Source of the DNA: Myotis daubentonii
Taxonomy: Eukaryota; Chordata; Mammalia; Chiroptera; Vespertilionidae
Assembly: GCF_963259705.1 (NCBI RefSeq)
Contig: NC_081842.1
Location: forward strand, 61,268,787-61,332,786
DNA length: 64,000 nucleotides
Direction: 5' to 3'
Shown here: positions 1 to 39,125 of the stretch, one piece after another
How the letters are laid out: every line of letters starts with the position of its first letter
Numbering within the stretch: position 1 is the stretch's first letter
Made by a program: the position numbers and the translations under genes
The notes under the pieces: generated by a model
Seen by the model: only the letters and a program-made list of their open reading frames with translations
Told to the model about the DNA's origin: nothing
Database searches by the model: none

Positions 1-400
1 TCACTTAACTTGTGAAGATTAAATAAATTAAAAATGTAAAGCACTTGCAAATACTTTCTCCCATCTGTGGCTTGCCTTTTCACTGTCTTAAATGTGGGGG
101 CTTTTTGGTGAAAAGAAGTTCTTAGTTCTAATGTGATCCAATTTATCATTTTCCCCTTTATTGTTAGCATTTCATCTTTGTCTTAAGTCAGATGACATTT
201 ATCTGTGAGTTAATTTCTGGACTCTATTGTGTAACAATGATATATTTGTCTATCTTTGCAACTATGCCATAGTTTTTAGTTACTAAAGCTTTATAGTAAG
301 TCTTTATATCTGGTAGTGTATATTTGTTCTGTTTTCTCACATTTGCCTTGGCTACTTTTGACCCTTTCAGATTCCCCTATTAATTTTAGAATCAGGTTAT

Positions 401-434
<34 letters not shown>

Positions 435-2470
435 CTGTTGGGTTTTTTTTATTGAGACTGCATTGAAGTAGGAATCAGAATTAAAGTTCATTTTTTTGCA
501 CATAAATATGTAATTGTTTCACCACCATTTATTTGAAAAGGCCTCCTTTCCTCCACTGAATCACAGTGGCATCTTTCTCAAATCAAATGACTACAAATAT
601 AGTGAGGGATCTGTCGGGTCAAAGGAGCCTAGAACCATTAATTACCTGCAATGCTACAGCCAAGTCTTCCACATTTCGTTTCTTAATATATAGTCAGATC
701 CACATCAGCCTGGCCATGGCCTACCACACACAAACTCTTTTATGTGAAGCACATTAATCATCTTTCCTACCCAAATCGACTCTAGTCCCTACTAATTTTT
801 GATAGCTTAATCTGAAAGAGGCACATTAAAATCCACATGAGTAGGGAATTGTCTATTTCTTCTCATGATTTAACCAATTTTTGCTTTACATTTTGAGTCC
901 ACATATGTTACCTATAAGTTCATGAAAGATATAGCTATACTAATAATAGCCTAGAACAAGTGGTTGTCACACCCTCACGTCATCACAAGATGGCTGTGTG
1001 CACAGTGGAGGTGGGGCCCAGCGGCCGCTCCACGCAGTGAGGCCTGGGGGTCCTGTGGCTCTGCACAGCATGGAGGAGGCCGTCCCGGCAGAGGAGGCGG
1101 GTCGCAGCAGGGGAGGGCAGTTGGGGGCGATCAGGCCAGCAGGGGAGGGCAGTTGGGGGTGATCAGTCAGGCAGAAGCAGTTAGAAATCAGGAAGGCAGG
1201 CAGGCAGGTGAGTGGTTAGGAGCCAGCGGTCCTGGATTATGAGAGGGATGTCCGACTACCGGTCCCAGATTGGAGAGGGTGCAGGCTGGGCTGAGGGACA
1301 ACCCTCACCCCCCAGGCATGAATTTCATGCACCAGGCCTCTAGTCCTTTTATAACTGTTACATGTACTTCATTTTTCCTTTTAATGTTTTCTGATTAACT
1401 TTGGTCTAATATTAACATTGCTACATGAACTTTCTTTGAGTTATCTATCAGTATATTTTTCACCTCTTTATTTTCAACATTTCAGTGCTACTTTATAGAT
1501 AGCAAGCTGCTTTTGCTGGGTTTGTATTAGTCCAACCCACTAATATTTTTAATAAGCAAGTTTAAGTCACTTTTATGTATTTTGATTACCAAAATATTTG
1601 AACACTTTTCTGATATCTTATTATGTATTTTCTATTGACTATGTTTTTCCTTTGCTTTTCCCCTTTTCTGCTCTCTGTTATTTCCTCTCTTCCCCACTAC
1701 CATTTGTGAAACAATATATTTCTTCTTTTTTTTAGAGGTCACCCCTAAAGTTTTTAACTTAGAAATTTCCACTCATAGTTTTCTAATAAAGTCTAATGCT
1801 AATTAGTAGTCCTTTCAATGATTCCAGTTGGTTCTTTTAATGGCTCCCATTCTTGCTTTCATTGTTGCTATTTCCCCCTTCATCTCTTTGAGGATTTAAA
1901 AAGTACACCTAAGTCCTTTTCAACTTGCTCCATTTACTTACTTTGCTCAATCAGTTATTCTTCCATTTTATTTATTTTTGGTGGGTCACTCCTGGTGTCT
2001 GTGTTCCTTTAAATGCTTTGTAATTCCTGGGTTGAGGTCATCAGCAGATTTCTCTCATGAGCACCCTGAACAGTGGCACACTTCAACCGCGGTGCGCCCA
2101 GGAGTGGGGTTCCGCCCTAGGGAACCATTTCTGAGCCCCTGCCTAGATCTCTTGCTTTGGAGGACCTGGCTCTTGTCCTACTCAGCTCAATGCTAAGCCC
2201 ATAGCACACTGAGAGGTCAAGTCCAAGCCTCAGACAGAGTGCCTGGCTCAGTTCTGGCTGAAGTCTTAGATAGGCAGGCACTGGACTTCAGATCCTCCTC
2301 TAGGCAGGAGAAAATTTTCTGCCTCCTCTCTTTAGGCAGGTAACTATCTCCATGGCCCGGGAGGAGTCAGCCTCTCTGGTTCTCAGTTTCCTAGCTACAA
2401 TCAAATGAGTTTGAAAGCTAATGTATAGCAATTCCTAAAGGCCCTTTCTCCTATTAATTTTTTATAGTTC
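1..2470 (-). mobile_element. Old L1 (L1M-type) fragments, antisense
   Basis: Reversed ORF2-type sequence (ctcccatctgtggcttgcc; gactgcattgaa; caccaccatttatttgaaaa; gggaattgtctatttcttct) runs through the segment, interrupted by the (CA)n run at 406-434 and the Helitron at 933-1343. The part from about 2060 on is less certain. CFAP91 intron downstream of exon 6. Confidence 0.65.
933..1343 (+). mobile_element. Helibat Helitron, sense
   Basis: The 5' end resembles ctatactaataa; the 3' end has the ATGAATTTCAT palindrome and terminates GGCCTCTAG|T. No target duplication, as expected. GC-rich interior with GGAGGGCAGTTGGGGG repeats. Confidence 0.85.
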
Positions 2471-2789
2471 CACATGATGTAGGCTTAGGCTAGATTTTAT
2501 TACACTCTAAGAGTGAATTTCTGGGCCTGAAAGGTATTAACATTTCAGAGATATCAAAAGAAATCATCCAAATCATCCAATAAGGTATGTAAGAGAGCTT
2601 TGATAAATTCCGAGGTATTTTGGAAAAGTAAGAAAACATTATAACATGTTGAAATATGCATTCAGTAGTATACATTCAAATTATGTGTAAAGAAGGAAAA
2701 TAGATTGCTCAGTGAAAAGGAGCTGACTCACCAGGATAAACAGTGAGTAGTCAGCAAAGCAACCACAAAATTAAACCGACTGACTTATT

Positions 2790-3292
2790 TCTGCATCCAC
2801 CAATGGATAGATGCTTAGATTGCCTTGGCTATTATAAATAATGTTGCAGTGAACATAATGGGACAGATATCTTTACAGATAAGTGTTTTCATATTTTTCA
2901 GGTAAAACCCAAAGGAGGAATTGCTGGATCACACCGTATTTCTATTCTTAATTTTTTAAGGAACTTTCACATTATTTTCCTGTACTAACTTATATTCTCA
3001 TCAACAATGTACAATGGTTCCCTTTTCATATGTGGAATATAAAACAAAGAGTAAATAACAAAACAAACAAAAACAAACTCATAGATTGTGGTTACCAGAG
3101 GCGAAAGGGGGTGAAGGGTGAGAGGGCAAAGCGAGTAAAGGGGGTTAAATAAATGGTAATGGAAGGAAACTAGACTTCTGTAATTAGACACAGATGTAGA
3201 ATTATAATCTGTACACCTGAAAATTATATAATGTTAGTAACCAATCTTACCCCCAATACATTTAACTTAAAAAAAATAAAGAGCATTGATTG
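2790..3292 (+). mobile_element. L1 with 5' inversion
   Basis: 2790-3010 is reversed L1 (ccaccaatggatagatgctt... ttgctggatca); from 3011 (cccttttcatatgtggaata) it switches to sense 3' end with an A-rich tail at about 3270-3288. This is the layout produced by twin priming. Confidence 0.7.
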
Positions 3293-3401
3293 GGGAATAA
3301 ATTTAGCCGATATATAACATTAGCTTCAAGATAAAGTACAATAAGCCTGCTTACAGTGAAAAGGGTATAGCTCTCTTTGAACAAAAATACTATCACACAA
3401 A

Positions 3402-3627
3402 GGTCCTTGCTGGGTGGTTTGACTGATTGGTGGTTCGATTTGGTGTTCGATTGTCCCGTACACCAAAAGGTTGCAGGTTCAATTCTCAGTTAGGGTGGCG
3501 CATATGGGAGGAAACTCACAGCTGTTTCTCTCTCACATCAATGTTTCTCTCTCTCTCCTGCTCCTCTCTAAACAAACAAACAAACAAACAAACAAATAAA
3601 AATATCCTCAGGTGAGAATTAAATTTT
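3402..3627 (+). mobile_element. tRNA-derived bat SINE with (AAAC)n tail
   Basis: Head gtccttgctgggtggttt, middle CACCAAAAGGTTGCAGGTTC (B box), tail with ATCCTCAGGTGAG. Same subfamily as 59726-59972. Confidence 0.8.
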
Positions 3628-3762
3628 TGTAACGTATTAGAAAAAGAATGAGTCTATAAAGTAGCTCTACTGAGCAAGACACTTTAAACCACAGTTGCTT
3701 CTATGTGCTCTGAATTTCCAGGAACTCAATAGCCAGCAAGGTTATCAGGACTATCATCTTCA

Positions 3763-31692
<27,930 letters not shown>

Positions 31693-31756
31693 GGTGCCTC
31701 CTCTCCCCTCCCGCCAGCAGGGGTCCAAATAGGTACGCGGAGCAGCTGTGTGCACC

Positions 31757-31770
31757 GTAGCTATGGTAAC
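31757..31770 (+). promoter_or_regulatory. Candidate RFX X-box upstream of CFAP91
   Basis: GTAGCTATGGTAAC is an imperfect inverted repeat of the X-box form GTNRCC-N(0-3)-RGYAAC, with one mismatch in the left half. It lies 65 bp upstream of the CFAP91 start codon. RFX factors, together with FOXJ1, drive motile-cilium genes, so the position and gene class agree. Binding itself is inferred. Confidence 0.65.
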
Positions 31771-32399
31771 CTCGGCTGGAACTGGAGGGTGAGGGGCGGG
31801 GCGAGGAGCAGAGGAGGCGGGGCTAGAATATGGGGCGGGGCTCAAGAGGGACGGGATCGCGGGTGCTGGCGTGGGAGAGAAGTGGGGTGGGAATGAGCAA
31901 TCCGCCTTGGAGGGGAGCGCAGAGGGCGGAGGGGTAGAAAGGACGTGGAAGTGGCCGGAATGGGCAGGGGAGGGCAGGGGAGGGGAGGGCCCACCTTACT
32001 TGCCACTACATTCCCGAGGTGGAGCCTCAAGCTTACCTCAAATTCAAAGGTAACGGTGTGTCCTGTATTACTCAGTTCAACGCTGCAGGGCCCGAGGCTG
32101 CGGAAATGGCTGCTGCTCAAATACAGCAGCGATTTGTAACCTCCTTCGGAAATCCCTGGGAAATTTCAGAACCTTCTAGAGTGGTTGTCTCTCATTTCGG
32201 ACATCCCCTTTTCGCGGGGCCCCTTCTGCGAGCTGAGGGTTCCAGCTCCTGAACGCAGAGCCTTGGCGCTTCGAGGGCCACAGGCGTCCGAGGGCTCCGT
32301 GCTGTTGTGACTGTTCAGCCGCACGCTGCTGCCATTTACTGACCCCTGGGCATTAAATCAACAGAGATCACGTACTGTAGGCACTTCCTCTGCTTTTTG

Positions 32400-32850
32400 A
32401 AACTATTTGTTAGGGGAAATTTTTTTAACATAGGCAAAAGTGAATCCACTTTTAATAATGACCCCTCATGTACCTATCATCAGGAATCAACAATTACCAA
32501 CATTTTGCCAACCTCATTTCATCTATTCCCTCCCCTCTTTTTGCTCGAGTATTTAAAAACAAAACCCAGACATTATTTTACCCTTAAATTAATCTGCATC
32601 TCAAACTGATACGGATCTTTTTTAAAAAAACTTAACCACCAATCTAACAAAATTAATAATTCCGTCATATCATCTAATACTCAGTTCCTATTCAAATTTC
32701 CCTGGTTGTGTCCAAGATGTCATTTAATGGTTGGTTTGTTCTGATCAAAAGGTAAGTCTTCGCATTGCATTTTGGTATGCCTCTTAAGTCTTTCATCCTA
32801 GAACAGTTATTCTAACACTTTCAATCATTTCCTTTATTACCTGGGATTCT
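32400..32850. repeat. Old L1M-like fragment, intergenic
   Basis: ttcccctcatgtacctatca-like sequence and tggtatgcctcttaagtct resemble old L1M 3' regions. Lies between the CFAP91 and COX17 promoters. Confidence 0.4.
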
Positions 32851-34259
32851 TTTATAAAAAGAACTTTCTCTCACCAACTCATTGGTCATCCTAAAATATA
32901 GGAATCTTAGAGGAAAGACTGGAAAAATGCTGGATTCTTTCACTTTAATTAACACATTTCAGAGAAATGAGTTTGATTTTGTAACCTGGAGGCATTTATA
33001 GACTTAGATTTTGGTTAGACCAGTCACTGTAATGGCTTCCTTTTTTATTTTGATGCAATTAACTTTATCAATTTATTTACTTGCAATTTGTGTTTTTCAA
33101 ATAGGTTGTTCCTTCCTCCTGGGTGTAAAGATCATCTCTTCCACTATCGTCTATCAATTTCTTAGTTTCACCTCTCACATGTGGACCTTTAATGCACCCA
33201 GTGCCCCTCCTTTTGATGTGGTGTTTAATTTTTTCCAATTAGCTTTCTTTTCCCTAATGATTTGTTGAACTGTGTTATTGTATGTTTCCAAGAGATGTTG
33301 ATGTTGATAGTTCAAGAAACACCATTTGAGTGGCAAGATACTATACAACAGGAGTGAACACCTAGTTGAAAGAACTGATAATGTAGATAAAGGTACATTT
33401 AGGAGGACATAAGAGCAATGTTTTATATTATTAAACATACTAATCCCATAATGAAGCAAAAATCATGCTTATTAGAAGTTTTTAGAGGACAAAATGGGAA
33501 TGGTTTTAGTAACTTGGAAAATACGAATATAGAACCTAATTCCATTCAGCACCTGACCACCTGGGTTCCCTGAACTAAATCTCAGAAATACAGAAACAAA
33601 CTTTAGTTAGGTGATATTGAAATTTTGATTACCCCAAATATCTATCATCAGGTAGTTATTTGAATAATGCCACAAAGTCCTGCTTTAAAAAATAGTTCAG
33701 TCCCTTTGCCCAATAATTCTCAGCAAAAAAAAAAAAAAAAAACCACAATAGGTGTGCACATTGTATTGCAAATAACATAGGACAACAGTTTACGTATCTA
33801 CCTGAATTCAAGAAATGTCAAAGGAAGGCATTTTTCAATTTTATTAAACAATATACTGTACTTGTCCTGACTGAACAATTCATACTGAAATCAAATTAGT
33901 AGGAGGGAGCTATAGACATCAATTAACTGCGGATTTAAAGTGTATGGGGTGAGGTATGGGTGGTAGGGAAAATTTTTTTCAATACTGTGGAATGTCGTTG
34001 TTCAGTGTCTTTGTCACTCGTCTTTAACTAGGACAATGAAAACAGGGGAGAGCGTCAGGAAGAAGGCAGTGCCCACCCTGAAATACAGAGAACTAAGCTC
34101 TAACTCCAAGGGGGCCGGCTTTCAATAGTGTGCTCTCTCGTTTATCAGGGACAAGACGTTTCACTTCCTAGGGCTTCAGTTCTCGACATTCGCGGTAGGT
34201 GGAGGGCTTGAGCGATGTCTGATTTCCTCATTCTCGACCTTTCTGAATTGTGAACTCTG
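32851..34259. other. Intergenic DNA between CFAP91 and COX17
   Basis: AT-rich sequence without recognisable exons. An 18-base A-run lies at 33725-33743. CpG content rises from about 34100 toward the COX17 promoter. Confidence 0.6.
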
Positions 34260-34499
34260 CGCGCCCTTTCACCTCGCCTCTCTGCGCCTGCGCCAAAGAG
34301 GCGTCTCGGTGACGTTATTTAGTCGCTTCTGCGCATGCGTCCTTTTGATCCTCCGTCTCCCGCGCCCAACCGTCTGAGAGAGGCAGGACTTCCGGTCTTT
34401 CTGGACCGGATGCCGGAAGTGACTGCGAGCGAATCGGCGTTTGCGGAGGTTGGGAGCGTTGAGAGTCCCTGTACCTAGTAGCTGCTTTCATCTTGCAAG
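34260..34499 (+). promoter_or_regulatory. COX17 promoter with NRF-1-like, ETS and CRE-like sites
   Basis: This is CpG-rich sequence directly upstream of the COX17 ATG. Visible sites are TGCGCATGCG at 34330-34339 (NRF-1 palindrome), a weaker TGCGCCTGCGCC at 34282-34293, a CRE-like TGACGTTA at 34310-34317, and two opposed ETS/GABP sites, ACTTCCGGT at 34388-34396 and CCGGAAGTG at 34413-34421. NRF-1 and GABP (NRF-2) control many nuclear genes for cytochrome oxidase assembly, and both have been reported for the rodent COX17 promoter. No TATA box is seen. Confidence 0.8.
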
Positions 34500-34606
34500 A
34501 TGCCGGGTCTGGCGGCCGCAAGCCCTGCCCCTTCTGAGACGCAGGAGAAGAAACCGCTGAAGCCCTGCTGCGCCTGTCCAGAGACCAAGAAGGCGCGCGA
34601 TGCGTG
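34500..34606 (+). CDS. COX17: COX17 coding exon 1
   Basis: Residues 1-35 plus two bases, starting [11 protein letters not shown] and ending KKARDA. It contains the CCAC copper site. The donor is GTG|GTCAGT, a less common GTC donor. Confidence 0.96.
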
Positions 34607-35921
34607 GTCAGTGCGCGGCTCGGGTGGGACACGGGTGAAGGGTTAGGAGAGAGGTCCGGTTGACCCGACCTCCGTTCACTCATTTTCCCCCAGGAAGGGT
34701 TTTTGAACATAACTTTAGGTCGGAAGATGTCGAAGTGGGTAAATTTGCTACTTGATTTAAAGGAGCTTTAAGTGAATGGAGACATGCCAGTAATTGCTAT
34801 GGACTATTATAAAAAATTGAGCAAAACCAAAGAGTAATAATTTTCTGGTGATTCCTACCAAATTTTAGACATAGTAGGACACGGTACATTTCTTAACAGT
34901 ACTAAAGCGTCCCTCCCCCCCCCCCCTTAGGTAGATCATTTCAGTCAGTTTGTAACTGTTAGGAGACGTTGTAGTGTTCAGGAGAGGACCTCTAGATTAC
35001 CATCACGCTACAAAAGCTTTTGTTCGTTTTCATTTTATGCAGCCTCTCTTGTGGAACAAATCTTATTAGGAATTTTAAGATGTGAATGTCCACTTCCCTT
35101 CAGCCCCTTTTTTGTCCTTACATAAAGGCAAAGAAAATATAAGCGGCATAATGAGGTCAATAAGAGCTGTAGGAGCCCAGTGCTTTTTTGTTAATCCTTA
35201 GTACTTTGCAAATAATATTGTGGAGGGAGAATTGAAACGGGGCGTTCAAAACAAGTCACCCCAAGATATGCTTCTGTGATTTGCAGGTTGTTTTGAGCTA
35301 AAGGCCATGTTAGCTGTGGCCTCAAGAGAATCTGCCTCCCCCCACACACTCCCCTTCCCCCTTAACTTCCTAGAAGAACTTGAATTAGGGGCCTTGCCTA
35401 TAAGAGATGATCAGAAATAACTTCTTTTGACCTATTTATGGGGCAGGACAAACTTATAAGTATTAAGTATCTGCTTTTAAAATCCTGCAGTGACCTTTTA
35501 AAGCCCCCAAGGCACCTTACCTCCTCCCTAGCTCAGGAAGTCTTCCGTACCCATGTTCCCTTTCTGTCTCAACTGCTCCTGCGTGCGGAGTCTCTGGCTC
35601 TTATGGATGCAGGGTTCCCAATACCTCTGTATGTATTACATTTGATTATTTTCTCTTGCTAATGTCTCAAGCCTATTGGATTATTAGACCAATCAGAAGA
35701 ACATTTTTTTTGAACTCTAGCTACATTCCATCAGACTATGTTCTGCCTCACTCCACATCACTATTATGCATGCTTACTTACTGCTAATATTCTTAACGGC
35801 TACTTTGTTAGATAACAAGTACCTTTTGCTTTGTAGCATTATTGAGAAAGGAGAAGAGCACTGTGGACACCTAATTGAGGCCCACAAGGAATGCATGAGA
35901 GCCCTGGGATTTAAGATATGA
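34500..35921 (+). CDS. COX17: COX17 copper chaperone for cytochrome c oxidase
   Basis: A small copper chaperone of the mitochondrial intermembrane space; it passes Cu(I) to SCO1/SCO2 and COX11 for cytochrome oxidase assembly. The coding sequence is 34500-34606 joined to 35837-35921, giving 63 residues, the usual length. The Cys codon 36 is split TG|C across the intron (donor TG|GTCAGT, acceptor tttgtag|C). Residues 17-62 are essentially identical to other mammals, while residues 5-14 vary. Copper-binding Cys23-Cys24 and the twin CX9C pairs (Cys26/Cys36, Cys45/Cys55), oxidised by the MIA40 pathway, are all present. The exon carrying the stop ends at 35925 (AAATG|GTGAGC). A further non-coding exon begins at 42803. 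The promoter has NRF-1 and ETS sites. The gene is intact, and nothing suggests a pseudogene because its introns are present. Confidence 0.97.
34607..35836 (+). other. COX17 intron 1
   Basis: 1.23 kb. Contains a (C)n run at 34915-34927; otherwise I see no repeats or exons. Confidence 0.85.
35837..35921 (+). CDS. COX17: COX17 coding exon 2
   Basis: Residues 36-63 ([20 protein letters not shown], then MRALGFKI) and the TGA stop. The acceptor is gctttgtag. The exon continues four bases past the stop to the donor at 35926. Confidence 0.97.
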
Positions 35922-36391
35922 AATGGTGAGCATGGTACTCTCTGATGGGGAAGGTAATACATAGGCTCATTGCTTCAAATTTCTCTATTGCTCTACAGAT
36001 TTTGCAGTCATTGGGCAACATTTTATCTGAAAGGTAGTTCACCTGGTTAATCTAACATGCGGAAATAGCACTAAAAAATAACTTTTCAGTTTCTAATGTA
36101 GGGAGTAAGTGACGCTAATAAATTGAGAGGTATTGGGTGGATTTGGGAAGGGAAGAATTTAGCTTTTAAGAAAGGGCTTTACCGGGAATCATGGCTTAGG
36201 AATTTCATAATATTTAGTTGTGCTTAAAGGAACTAAAGGGAAAACATTCTATTCCTTGTTTCTAATGTTGTGAGTCTTTAATAAGTGCTTTTAAACAGAG
36301 AGTAGGCAACACATGAAGTATTGCTTTCTGCAAAACAAAAATGAAATTTTTGCTGTTTCTCTTTTGTACTGTGCTTTATTCTAATCACTAA

Positions 36392-36665
36392 CCCATTGTA
36401 TGCCATAAGCGTCTATATACGCAAGCGGCAGACCTTCCCCACACGCCATGTGTGTCTATAAAAAAAAAAAAATGTTTTCTCTAAGTGGCAGCCCTGACCA
36501 ACTTTAAAATCATTTTTCCTGAAAATTTTCAGCTGAAACTATTCAAGAACACCAGAATTGTAATATATTTATTTTTATAATATTCATTGCAAATTGATTT
36601 TTTAAATTCAAAATATCGTGGTGTGTGGGGATGATTTTCATTTTGGATGCGTGACAGTTAACTGG
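36392..36665. mobile_element. Possible piggyBac-like non-autonomous element
   Basis: Inverted, imperfect ends (CCcaTTgtaTG and CCagTTaacTG) are flanked by CTAA and TTAA, consistent with a TTAA target in which one copy has mutated. Lies in COX17 intron 2. piggyBac elements are known from vesper bats, but the match here is weak. Confidence 0.4.
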
Positions 36666-36759
36666 TTAAAACTCAGACCATTTTTTGAAGAACTTTGAAT
36701 CTAAATTTTAATGCTGAAGGGGACCTTAATAAATGATTTTTCTTTCATTTGGAAGCTCT

Positions 36760-37440
36760 TCAGGTAGCAACTTGACTCACTCCCTCACTTCATTCAGATC
36801 TGTTCAAATACCTCCTTGTTGGAGAGGCTTTCCCTCAACATTCCAGCTAAAATAGCATCCCTTACCTGGTTGGCAGGCTCAGTGGTTGAGCATTGACCTA
36901 TGAACCAGGAGATCATGGGTTCGATTCCCAGTCAGGGCACATGCCCCAGTTGTGGGCTTGATTCCCAGTAGGGGGTGTGCAGGAGGCAGCTGATCAGTGA
37001 TTCTCTCTCATCATTGATGTTTCTATCTCTCCCTCCCTGAAATCAATAAAAATATATTTACAAATAAGTAAAATAACATCCCTCCCCCATCGCTGTATCC
37101 CAGCCCCGTCCAAGAAACTTTCTGTGATAATGAAAGCGTCCTGCACTTGCACTCTCCAGTATAGTAGCCACTAGCCATATGTGACTGTTGAACCCTTGAA
37201 ATGTGAGTACTAAAACTGAGGAACTGTATTTTTAGTTTTATCTAATAAGCACATGTGGCTAGTGTCTACTTTATTCTTAACACCATTGCCTGCATATTAT
37301 GTAGTTATTTATCATCTGCTTTGTTTTACTCCAACTAGAATATGATCTCTGAGAGAGTAGGAATTTTCTGTTTCACTGTCACATTCTCAGGATCTAAAAC
37401 ATAGTAGGTGTTCATTAGAGATTGTTATTAAATGAATAAA
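36760..37440 (+). repeat. L2 LINE 3' fragment, split by a SINE
   Basis: aatacctccttgttggagag before the SINE; after it, the L2 end agaatatgatctctgagaga, acatagtaggtgttcattag and ttaaatgaataaataaatga. Confidence 0.7.
36862..37070 (+). mobile_element. tRNA-derived SINE
   Basis: GGCAGGCTCAGTGGTTGAGC head, GGTTCGATTCCCAG B box, GAAATCAATAAAAATAT tail. Splits an L2 fragment in COX17 intron 2. Confidence 0.85.
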
Positions 37441-37926
37441 TAAATGAAATTAAATCCTATAAATATGAAATGATTCCTGAGATGGGTTAGCAGGATCAGA
37501 ACTGGAACCTGTCTCCAGGCAGACTCCCTCTGCCCTTGGCTTTCCACATCACACCACCACTTTTAATTTAATAATGGCTGAGAGATAATGCCACAGCCCA
37601 TACCAATATAACAGTAATAGAGAGCCTGGCTTCTTTCCCTTTCACCTCTTTCCTGCCTCTTTGGAATTTCACATATGGCCAGTGTTCCTCATTGAGCTAT
37701 AAAAAGGAGGATAAGGAACTTGTCCCAAGTTGATAAGAAGTATCACTGTATAGTGGAAAACATTGTAGGCTGAAAGTGCTCAGGCTTAATTTTGGTTCTC
37801 CTGATGTCTAGCTTAATATGTTTTATTTCAGCTACATCCTCTTTGGACTTTACTTTTTGTTTTGTTTTGTTTGTTAATCCTAACCCAAGGATTTTAAAAA
37901 AATATAAAATATATATATATATATAT

Positions 37927-38148
37927 TTTTTTTTTTTATTTTTTTTTTAAGAGAGAGAGAGAGTAGAAAGGAGGGAGGGAGGAATGGGGAGAGACAGACA
38001 CATTGATTGTTTGCCTCCCATACATGCCCCAACTGGGACTGGGGATTGAGCCTGCAACCCAGGAACATGCCCTTGACTGGGAATCAAACCCAAGATCTTT
38101 CCGAGCTTGGGCTGACACTCTAACCACTGAAAGTAACACTGGCCAGGG
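37927..38148 (-). mobile_element. tRNA-derived SINE, antisense
   Basis: Poly-T and (GA)n start, GATTGAGCCTGCAACCCAGG, end CACTGGCCAGGG. Confidence 0.8.
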
Positions 38149-38394
38149 TTGGACTTTACTTTTTATTGATAAAAAGAGAACCATAATAAGTTTTTTTATT
38201 TAAATATGTTATGGTATATCTACTCTGTATATATGAAATACTAAAGTGGCTTTTAGATTAGATGGTCATGGTGAACTGTTTTGTAAAATAAGTAAATTTG
38301 AATGGGGGTTGTGTTCTTGAAAAGTATAAATATACCTATTGATTCTTTTTAAAGACATGGAATCTCAACACTTGTACATGGCTTTTTTGTTGTT

Positions 38395-38995
38395 AGTCTA
38401 CACACATCCAGAGGAGAGTCCTGAGACCAAAAATACACCTCCCTAAGTGGAGAGCAGGGAAACACCAAACGAAGAGGCTAGCCAATCCAGTTTGGCAATT
38501 AATAGAGTTTATTAAGGGAAACTTACATACAAGGCCCGTCTGGGGCAGCTTAAAGATGAAATAGATCCCTATACTCAAACAGGCGCCAGGAAAGCATATA
38601 GGGTAAATGGAGGCATAGGTACAGGCACGAGTGTGTGAATACTACCAGGTCAGGACAGCAACCTGTTGCAGAAACCCGCACGTAGAGGGAGGTCAGGGCG
38701 GAGTCCTGGTTTATGTCAGAATGAACATCAATTAAGATCAGACATCTATAAGGGGACTTTGCAGAAAACAACCTCTGTTCTGGCCCAGATGCAGCTTGCG
38801 GGACAGATGGTGCTCACATCATGGAACAGTTTCTCCTCCACACTTGTTCATAATCTAACTCTCTTCTTAGTCAGTTATGTAAGCTGTTGGCTAGGGCTGA
38901 ACCTGCCTTTATAAAAAGGGTGATTTTAGAAAATGCTAATTTTAGGAGCACCAAAAGCTTTTCTTGGACTTCATATAAATCACAGAGGTAGTACA
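38395..38995 (-). mobile_element. Probable LTR of about 600 bp
   Basis: A non-coding block with a minus-strand TATA-like motif (near 38925), a minus-strand AATAAA (near 38508), and a possible 6-bp GTTGTT duplication (38389-38394 and 38996-39001). The left terminus is not the expected TG, so the limits are uncertain. Confidence 0.4.
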
Positions 38996-39074
38996 GTTGT
39001 TACAAGTAGCATATATTCACAAGGACCAGGAGATACCAGTTTTCTTATGTTATTGGGACAGAGTTAGAGTGATT

Positions 39075-39077
<3 letters not shown>

Positions 39078-39121
<44 letters not shown>
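39078..39121. repeat. (TG)n microsatellite
   Basis: About 22 TG units, directly at the start of a Helitron. Confidence 0.95.
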
Positions 39122-39125
<4 letters not shown>

